Positions 55,665-64,000 of a stretch of 64,000 nucleotides of DNA are shown in pieces (position 1 is the stretch's first letter; every line of letters begins with the position of its first letter). Origin of the DNA: Beta vulgaris subsp. vulgaris (taxonomy: Eukaryota > Streptophyta > Magnoliopsida > Caryophyllales > Amaranthaceae). The position numbers and the translations under genes were made by a program. The notes under the pieces were generated by a model that was not told the DNA's origin, made no database searches, and saw only the letters and a program-made list of their open reading frames with translations. The stretch covers positions 48,858,800 through 48,922,799 of the forward strand of contig NC_079208.1 of assembly GCF_026745355.1 (NCBI RefSeq). Reading direction: 5' to 3'.

Positions 55665-58600
55665 TATATATATATATATATATATATGTATATGTATATA
55701 TATATGTATGTATGATATATATATATGTATGTATGTATATATAATATGTATGTATGTATATATATATGTATGTATGTATATATATATATATATGTATGTA
55801 TATATACATATATATGTATGTATATATACATATATATGTATGTATATATACATATATATGTATGTATATATATATATATACATATATATACAGTCTACAC
55901 TCTACACTTATGGCTGACACGTGTAATTAGATAATGCTATATTCTTGGGTAAAGCTGCACTTTGTATTGCATACAAATATCTAGGTTGTTGTAACTTGCC
56001 CTCAACTACTTCCTTTTTCATTGCTTCCCTCACACAAGGGAATTAAAGGTAATGTGCAAAAAAAAAAAAGCTTTTCTGTGAAAATTACCTAGGTTTAACT
56101 TGCACTCAGCTGCCCACCTTGAGGAATCCAGGATACTGTTGATAGCACTACGACCTGAGTGATTATTATGTACCACAGCAACTTTTCGTACTTTGTAACC
56201 ATACTACCATAGAGACAGCAAAATCATCAAATATAATTATCTTCTTCAAATTCAATCAGAATACAAACATGTGCCAACTGCCAATGACACTCATGTATCT
56301 TGCATGTACTATTTACTGATTTCTCCAGTTGTGTATGAAATACATACGTGCTGTTGACTTTCATGTATCTTACTGTTTATTTGTTCATGTTATGAAGTAA
56401 TACGTAACAATATGAAACCTGTTTGGAAAATGTTGCAGGAAGAAACAGAAACTGAGATGAGAAGGCTTAAGCTTGAACTAAAGCAAACTATGGAAATGTA
56501 CAGTGAAGCCTGCAAAGAAGCAGTTGTTGCAAAAGAGAGAGAAAGACAACAAGTATGTTTCACACCTTCACAAACAGACACCCCCTACTCCAAAAAAGAA
56601 GCTATGGGTTCTCTGAAGAAGATTGTAAGGGGGAGGGCTGCAGTGTTACCTAATTCTCTAATTACCCCACAAATTGCGAATTGAAACAAGCGAATTATGG
56701 TCGGTTTTGGTTTGTTTTTGGTCCAATTTGGGCAAATTGGCGAATTCAAACGGTGAATTAGATAGCGAACTAGGTAACACTGGGGAGGGGGGGAGGAATC
56801 GATATTCGATTCTTAAAATTGGCATTTGATTGTTAAAATGTTAAACAAACGCAGGCAATGGAGCTTCACCGATGGAGGCTAGAAGAAGACAAAAAGTTGG
56901 AGGAAACCGGGACTCCTGAGGAAGTGGCAATGGTGCTTGCTGAAAGAAAAAAAGCAGAAAGGGCGGCAGAGCAACAGGAAGAAAGAAAATTAAGTACAGG
57001 AAACACAGACTACAGATCAACCAATGGCTCTGTAAGCTACAGGAAATACACCATTGAAGAGATTGAGACAGCAACAGATTCTTTCTCTGAATCTCTCAAG
57101 GTTGGAGAAGGAGGCTATGGACCTGTCTTTAAGTGTTACCTTGATCATACAAGAGTTGCAGTGAAAGTTTTACGTCCAGATGCTGCACAAGGAAGAACAC
57201 AGTTCCAGCAGGAGGTAAAGTAAAGAGTATTAGTTACTTACAGATATTGTCAAGGCTTATATTAAAGGTTAATGTCGTGTGATCCATTCTATAAGGGAAT
57301 TAACTCACTAGCAAAGTTGTATGAATAACCTGCAAAAACAAAGTTACATATTCATCAAATAGAATTTCATCAGGTTCGACACTAACATAAGTAATTTTCT
57401 GATAATCCATCTTAATACTTCATCCACCTGATAATACATTCATTGTTTTACTGGTGATGAGTTTCGAAATATGATTAAGAGGATAATGGTGCATGCTTCC
57501 TTTGTTTCCACAAGCAATCTCAGCTCCAACTCAATTTGAATAATTTACTTTATTGTTTCGCTTCTGTGTATGTTTAACGGATATAACCATCACCAGAGGT
57601 TTATCAGATTCAATAGGGTCAGAATTTTGACAATCTTAAGCAGACATATAATCAACTTCAACTCTGATCTTGTCATATCCCCATTTCCTGTAGTCCCTGC
57701 CTATGACATAATGTGATACACCAATTGAATAGGCCCAACTTACTTACATACAAGAGGCATAGCACCATAGGGGCAGATCAATAATTTTGGGAAATGGGGG
57801 ATAGAAGGAATATTACATGGCAGGAGTGGCAGGACTTGGTTATTTGCTGAGTGCTTGTACAGGAGGAATTTGTAGAATAAAAGGGGAGTGGAGGTAGAGT
57901 GTCATGAGCTGATTATTGTAATTTGTAAGGGAAATTGGGATTGAGAGAGTGGGAGCCTCTCGAATCTCACCAAGCTTGTAGTGCCTTAATCATCAATTTT
58001 AATTATCACCTTCCTCTCACTTATTTTCTTATTTTCTGTTTTATTATCATTTGCTATCTGCTTCATTGTGATCTCTGTGATCCTTGTTGTTGTGGGTCTT
58101 CTGTGAATCAGGTGGGTGGTGACTGGTGAACGGAGGTCATCACACATAATATGAGAATGAGAAGTGAATGGACTTCCCCCCAATGAAATGCCTGGCAAAT
58201 CACCCACCAGAGAAAAGTAGTGATTTGAATAATATATCGGATTTCATTTCATTACAGACGTAACAGAGCGGAAAGAGTGACAAATATATAGCTTGCATAA
58301 ACAATTACAACACAGAGCCAAAACATAATAAGTTGAGTTTTTGAGAGGAATTATGATGGGACACTGAAAAGATGTTCATTTGTGTTTTAGAGAATATGTA
58401 TATAATAAAAGCATAAAGAAATATATTTGTATTCAAAGCCTATTGAATGAATTACCAAAGCCTCAAAGAAACTCTAGTTCTCTTTATCTAAGAAGTTCTA
58501 TTAAACTTTGTATCCCTATCTAATGAGCATGTGACAAGTTCAGTTATTTACTGCAAACAATTCGGATTTCATTGAACTTTTGTTGCTTAAAATGCAATAG

Positions 58601-60474
58601 TTTCAAGATCATAAACCCATTCAAAATCCAGATCCAGCTTATCATCTTTGTTTACCTTGGACTGTTGCAGGTTGAAGTACTTAGCTGTATCAGGCATCCC
58701 AACATGGTTCTTCTACTTGGAGCATGCCCAGAATATGGTTGTATAGTTTATGAATACATGGCTAATGGTAGTTTGGATGATCGTTTGTTTCGGCGAGGGA
58801 ATACCCCAGCTCTTTCTTGGCAAGTTAGGTTCCGAATTGCAGCAGACATTGCAACAGGACTGAATTTCCTCCATCAGACAAAGCCAGAACCGCTAGTTCA
58901 TCGTGACCTTAAACCTGGGAATATACTTCTGGATCGGTATTTTGTCGCTAAGATTGGTGATGTTGGATTAGCGAGGCTAGTGCCCCCTTCCGTTGCTGAT
59001 CACATAACACAATATTGCATGACATCAGCTGCCGGGACTTTCTGCTACATCGATCCAGAATATCAACAAACTGGTATGCTTGGTGTTAAATCTGATGTCT
59101 ACTCCCTGGGGATTGTGCTTCTCCAACTGCTAACTGCCAAGCCACCCATGGGTTTGGCACACCACGCAGAACACTTTATTGAGAAGGGAACATTTGCTAA
59201 CATGCTGGATCCAACGGTACCTGATTGGCCAGTAGAGGAAGCCATAGTCCTGGCAAAGATTGCTATACAATGTGCTGAGTTGAGGAGAAAAGACCGACCA
59301 GATCTCGGGAAAGTTGTCTTGCCAACGCTTGACAGATTGCGAGATTTTGCTGATGAAAGATCACATCCTTTCATGTTTTTTACCACACCAGACCGTTCCC
59401 CTGTCCACAGCCAGACATCCATGTCACAGGTGAGCAGTAAAAGAAAACTTTTTCTCAGTTGTTATCGCATTAGTGATAAAGCAGTTATGCTTTGTGTAAG
59501 CAAACTGTTAATGCCTTCCCATAAGCTATACATGATAAGAAAAGAAACAAAAAGATTTCCCCCCTTTACAGACTACAGCAGTGGTAAACATGGCATAAGA
59601 AGATTGGACTGAGTGAACTAAAATCTACATTCTGTAATAATCAGAGTACCATAACAGATGCAAATCATATGTATACTTGATTAGTTCTCTCGGAGAATCT
59701 TACAAAGTGGGGATAAGCCTTATACATAGTTAAGATTCTTTGAAATGAGATATATATGAAATATTTATTTGCTGGAGAACTTATTTTCAGTTTCTCAGTG
59801 ATACTACTCATACTAGCTGCAGAACTCAAGTAGATAGGACATCACTCCAACTTTCTATTTTAGGTGAACCAAAAAAGAGTAACTTTTTTCCCACTTAAAA
59901 ACCGCTCACTAATCAGCATAATCCCTGATTCCCAATACCTCTTAAGAGATTCCCACACACTTTGCGAGGTAAGGGGATCAAATTTACACATTTACCCCCA
60001 AGACAATCGAGAAGCTCATTCCTATGTCCTATAATCTGAAATGAAATGGTTGTTGATTACTTCAAAATCCAATGAGAAGCACATGCAGTTTAAAGAGCCA
60101 TTTTAATTTAGCCAATATAAAACAAAAGCCAAAGCATGCTGAATCTTTGACTTTACTGGAAACGGACAATCTTTCCAGCTTTCTACAAAGTTAAATATAG
60201 AGCAAGTGCTTGAGATTTCTGTACTTGTGATTGTGATGTTGACGAAATTCTAACATAAAGCAAAATTTGTTACACAGATAAGTGATGCCGCTGTTTCAGC
60301 TCCAAACAGCTCAAAGGGTCCCTCACCCACAGCATCACCAAGAGGTAGAGTATCAAAATTTATATTGTTCACATCTTTTATACCAACAAGTTTATTATTT
60401 GCTCTTTGTGGTGTTGTTCTCCTCCAACCCACAGCTTTCTTCTCTTTACAGCAAATGCAGATGAGGTAGATTAA
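51024..60474 (+). CDS. USP-domain protein kinase (RLCK-IX type, no U-box)
   Basis: Cytosolic Ser/Thr kinase. Ten exons: 51024-51198, 52347-52465, 52935-53053, 53991-54353, 54635-54908, 56439-56552, 56855-57214, 58671-59429, 60278-60344, 60452-60474. They join in frame to 790 codons. Residues about 12-160 form a universal-stress-protein fold ([38 protein letters not shown]). A Ser-rich linker with [10 protein letters not shown] follows, then a coiled coil ([20 protein letters not shown]), then the kinase: GEGGYGPV (residue 472), VAVK (Lys 492), HRDLKPGN (Asp 587), DVG at 605 in place of DFG as is usual in this family, and [14 protein letters not shown]. Catalytic residues are intact. It ends with a short tail and no U-box, unlike the PUB-type members. 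An 81-nt stretch in exon 4 may be an extra intron (see 54215). Confidence 0.92.
54215..54295 (+). other. Putative in-frame mini-intron or exitron in exon 4
   Basis: Starts GTTTCT after AAAG and ends GCAAGCAG, T-rich, 81 nt, a multiple of three. Kept, it adds 27 residues that are strongly hydrophobic ([16 protein letters not shown]). Removed, the linker reads [13 protein letters not shown] and the protein is 763 residues, closer to a soluble kinase linker. Confidence 0.55.
55009..55139. repeat. (TA)n-(GT)n-(TA)n microsatellite (intron 5)
   Basis: Compound dinucleotide repeat of about 130 bp directly left of the foldback element. Confidence 0.95.
55144..55565. mobile_element. Foldback element between TA microsatellites (intron 5)
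   Basis: About 50 bp at the left (GAGTTCATATGAGAATGCAT, then ACTTACATGAGAAATGAGAA) is inverted at the right. A third, internal copy of the same terminal phrase lies at about 55306-55350. Long (TA)n tracts abut both ends. Confidence 0.8.
55568..55890. repeat. TA / TATG microsatellite (intron 5)
   Basis: About 320 bp of (TA)n interrupted by ATGTATGT units. All reading frames here are artefacts of the repeat. Confidence 0.95.
56641..56782. mobile_element. Short hAT-like MITE (intron 6)
   Basis: Perfect 11-bp TIR CAGTGTTACCT / AGGTAACACTG, with a further GAATT/CGAATT theme inside. The flanks share GGGAGGG but no exact 8-bp duplication. Confidence 0.7.
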
Positions 60475-62040
60475 AGGATGGCAAAGCCTTTCAAATCTAG
60501 ACAACCTGTTGATTTACCCTAACAAGTCATTTAGCCAACTAATTTCAGATGACAGTAGCTAGCAATCATATATTCCAATCGATAAGCACCTGATGAGCCT
60601 TGGAAAAGAGTTAAATTTAGCATGTGCTACAATTACACAGCAATATAGATTTAGCAAAATAACTGGGCCACGGGTTGGCAACCTGCAGGAGTGAGATGCT
60701 GTTGAAGTTGCCAACTTAAAACAAATGGAAGTGTTGTAGCAATGACATAGGTTAGTTACGGTAGCTGAAGCCAATAGATGTAGCATGTACTATATTAGAA
60801 AACATATTTTTGCAAGCTTGTAATACCGTATATTTCTCATAGAAGACGAGGCACCTATCCTCTTCCTATGAATGTAGATGTGTGTGCAGAAGTGTAAACT
60901 GTAAAGATAAGAAAGAAGATTCTTTTGTTCTTGATTATTGCTGATCTTGAAAAGATGGCACCGCTACTACTCACTACTCAGTACTCACACAACACAACTC
61001 ATTTGCATCTTACTACTTACAGAACCTTAAGTTGCACTTAATAAAGTGATGTTGCATGCTTGCTTATGAAAAAAATACTAATTCAAGAAAGAAACACCCA
61101 CTTCCGTTACCACCACTCTGGCAGTATTGGGAATTTGGGGAGTCAAAAAAACTTGCACACTCGGACCCCTGTGTAAGAGAAGTTTCTAAAAGCCCTAGCA
61201 AAAGATCAACTTAGAGTATGATTCAGATAATAAACAAGTTATAGGACTACAACAAGCCAAGGATATCCATTTGCTGAAACATAATCCCCCTCCCCCCTTT
61301 TAGCTGCAACATTTTGACTTTCGAACTCGCAAAACACACAACTTTGACGATTAATATTTTAACTCAAAATGTACATTGACATGAATTCAACATCTTACAT
61401 TCTAATATTTGTATATATTAGTAACAAATTTCCAGTTAAGGTCAGTATATAAAGCTTAAAAAATCAAAACATCACGTAGAAAGTACTCCACGTTGTACCC
61501 CAAAAAAAAGAAAAAACAGCAAATTAAACCATTATTTTGTCAAGCAGCAAAATACAATAAACAACTACAGTTACTACTTACTAGTGTGAAAAAAACAGCA
61601 TATGCAGTAAATTGTGTGGGCAGCAAGAGGATCTGGATTCGACGTTTTGCTAATTTAATCCACCAAAAAGTTATCATCGTTATAAAAAAAATTCAAAGCA
61701 AGTAAATGAGGATTTTACTGTGTGTGTTGGGGGGGTTGTAAATTGTAGTTAAGCAAAGATTGAACTTGATAATCAGAGGAATTGGGTATCTGGGCAAACT
61801 CAGTGCAAAAGTAAGTAGTAAATTAAAATTTGCTGTAAAGTGCCCAACTAAATGCATCTATTTTTTGCTAATTAGTAAGCATGCAACAACAAACTAATCT
61901 TCAATTATCACAATAATTGCTGATTTACCTGCAAAATTTACACAACCCCGCTTGTTGGGTTGAACAGTTGAAGTTGAATTGCGTCCTTCTCAACTTTCCT
62001 TGCAGAATTCAACCAAGATTATTAACATGGTGGGAAATAA
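60475..62040. other. Intergenic, nothing recognised
   Basis: 3-prime region of the kinase gene and AT-rich non-coding DNA. No gene, RNA gene or clear element ends were seen. Confidence 0.45.
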
Positions 62041-64000
62041 AACCTGGGCATGGACCGGGCTGGCACGCGGGCTGCCCGAGCCTGGCCCGTTCATGGCCCG
62101 GCCCGTTGTCCATTAAATGGGCCGTGGGCCGAGGACGTTAGCAATATTTGAGTTTCAGCCTCGCCCGGCATGAGCCCGTCAAAATGGCCCGTGGACGAGC
62201 CCGTGATCAGGCCCACGGTCTGGGCCCACGAACTGGCCCGCGGTCAGGCCCACAGCAAGCCCGCAGTAAGGCAGACTATGCTACCAAAAAAATTTAACTT
62301 TAGAGTTACAGTTCACGTGGCTTTGCAGGCATTTTATAGTGCATGATTGTTTCTTTTTTATTTTTTTTTTTGTCAGTTTATTATGAGTCCTTTCAATTTT
62401 TGTTGTTGCAGACTTTTGCAGGCTTGAAATGAGTATAATTGTGGAGAGAGAGAATTAAAGCTGCAACATTTATCATCTATGACATATATGACATTAACAC
62501 TTTTCTTTCTTTTCTGTGGCTATAATACGTTTACAGCCTACAAGTATTCATCAACTCATTTCCTCAACTTTCACCTGTCATTTCTTACTCACTGCAAAAT
62601 TTGCAACGTTTTTGCAACGTTCATATGCTTTAAGTTATGTCTCTAACGTTTATTAGTTCAGAGACATTTTATTTCAAACGGCTAATTTTTTTCCATTTCT
62701 TATATATGCACCAAAGCTTCATTATTTTTTCCAAACAACTCATCTCATCATTCTTCTGTATTATTTCAATCTCCTCAAGTTTCAAGTATCAAAGTTCTCG
62801 ATTCCTAAATGCAAAATCTCTCAATTCCACATTAACACTTTGCTCTTTAAATAATTACTACTACAAAATTACTTGTTCTTTGGGTGAAAATTTTTTAGAG
62901 ATCATTCAATGAACCTTTGAAGTTGCGATTCTAACATTTCCTAATTCTATTTCTACTATATTGATGGTAAGATCTAACTCAACTTTGTTTCAATTATTTT
63001 TAGTTTATTAATATTAATCGTTTTTTATTTACAATTATATTATTAGTACGTTATTAGCTATTATTGTGAATTGATTTCTTTTATTAATTTTAGTTGTTAC
63101 TTGTTATTTTTGTTAATTTTAATTGATTATATTCTATTTTTGTGAATTTGTTGATGCAATGGCATCAAAACCAAATACCTCCTCCAAAAAATCCAAACAC
63201 ATAGCTACTTCTGGTGACCAACAAAACCCAAACTGTCTATGCCGCCACCTCAAAACATGGGATTCACATTATATAGCCAAATGAACCAACCGTTTTCTGC
63301 ATCGGTATAATCCCCCTCCGGATTTCAACCAAACGCATACCAACCCTATTACGGATTTGGCACACCACAATGATCTAGTTCTTACCATTCCACCAAACTT
63401 ACCTCAATTTTCATCAACAATGCTAGCATGGAATCCGGATCTAGTGGCAATCATGGATAGGCCTCTCCAAATCCAAATCCATTAGATGAGTGGTGTACGG
63501 AAGAGAAATGGCAACTAAGAAACATCGAAAGAGTAAGGTTTGGAGCTACTTTTTATTAAATAAGGATGAAAGCAAAGCTAAGTGCAAAAACATGTAACTT
63601 TATTTTATCTATTTATCTAAACAAGGGACGGGGAACATAGTTAGACATATGAAAAAAATATTCTCAACCCTCTAGCGATCCAGCACAACCCAAAATCTCT
63701 CAGTATCATCCACACGGTTTCACTTACAATTATGAGAGGGATAGGGACGAACTTGGCAAATGTTTGTGCATGCTTAACAACCTTTTCTTTTTGCTGAGAA
63801 TAAACCTTTAAATATTACATTAACAAAGCACTACAACCTCAACACAAGCCGATTTCTAGAAAAATCGCTCGTTCGTCCGCAATGAGAAACTTTTTAGAGC
63901 ATAAACAAAGGTTACTTCAACTATTACGTAATCTTCCTTGTAGAGTTTCTTTAACTACATATGCATCGGATGGTGGTTATGGACTACATTACTTGTGTGT
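62041..64000 (+). mobile_element. Decayed hAT transposon running off the window
   Basis: About 62040-62280 is a GC-rich block of GGCCCG / CGGGCC words, typical of hAT subterminal regions. From about 63160 a broken plus-strand coding region appears. It ends in frame with hAT transposase sequence, RVSLTTYASDGGYGLHYLCV at the last bases. The right end is outside the window. Confidence 0.72.
63159..64000 (+). pseudogene. hAT transposase, degenerate and partial
   Basis: Starts near MASKPNTSSKKSKHIATSG. At about 63530-63640 the BED-type zinc finger is visible (YFLLNKDESKAKCKTCNF), then stops. The last 75 bases read NLPCRVSLTTYASDGGYGLH, the start of the RNase H-like catalytic core. Several stops and frame changes mean it makes no active transposase. 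Confidence 0.7.

Noticed and set aside
55543..55934. Long Tyr/Ile-rich reading frames on both strands
   Set aside because: They are translations of the (TA)n/(TATG)n microsatellite, open in several frames at once.
62041..62280. CpG island of a gene
   Set aside because: The GC-rich block consists of repeated GGCCCG words lying upstream of hAT transposase remnants, so it is better explained as a transposon subterminal region.

Overview
The window is nuclear DNA from a flowering plant, almost certainly a eudicot. It is AT-rich, its genes have many introns with GT/AG borders, and the space between genes is packed with LTR retrotransposons, LINEs, SINE-like pieces, Helitrons, MULEs, hAT, PIF/Harbinger and Stowaway-type MITEs. 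The species cannot be fixed from sequence alone. A saponin-producing lineage such as Caryophyllales would fit, but that is a guess.

Layout. 1-10 kb: mobile DNA only. It holds a terminal-inverted-repeat (TIR) element filled with small hairpins (1-642), an opposed tandem array (about 1340-1645), a 3.7 kb MULE-like element with a 9-bp target duplication carrying a cystatin exon (2120-5822), a hAT MITE (6689-7305), a small Helitron (7613-8040) and several MITEs. 10.3-23.5 kb, plus strand: a complete 18-exon oxidosqualene cyclase gene (764 codons) with beta-amyrin synthase hallmarks. Its introns hold a very young gag-only LTR element, a Helitron and several MITEs. 24.2-27.0 kb: a truncated Copia element. 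27.17-27.77 kb: the broken last two exons of a second oxidosqualene cyclase. 27.9-33.2 kb: an L1-type LINE with a clear target duplication, internally deleted and carrying a second LINE inside it. 33.6-37.0 kb, minus strand: a complete four-exon CYP716A-type P450 (483 codons). 37-45.4 kb: mobile-element remnants. 45.9-48.6 kb, plus strand: a pollen-receptor-kinase-like LRR pseudokinase (634 codons). 51.0-60.5 kb, plus strand: a ten-exon USP-domain protein kinase of the RLCK-IX type (790 codons). 62-64 kb: a decayed hAT transposase running off the right edge.

How the genes relate. The cyclase and the CYP716A face each other tail to tail, separated only by mobile DNA and a dead cyclase copy. 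The first enzyme is expected to make beta-amyrin and the second to oxidise C-28 towards oleanolic acid, the first two committed steps to oleanane saponins. The pair is therefore a candidate core of a triterpenoid gene cluster. The two kinases have no evident link to that pathway.
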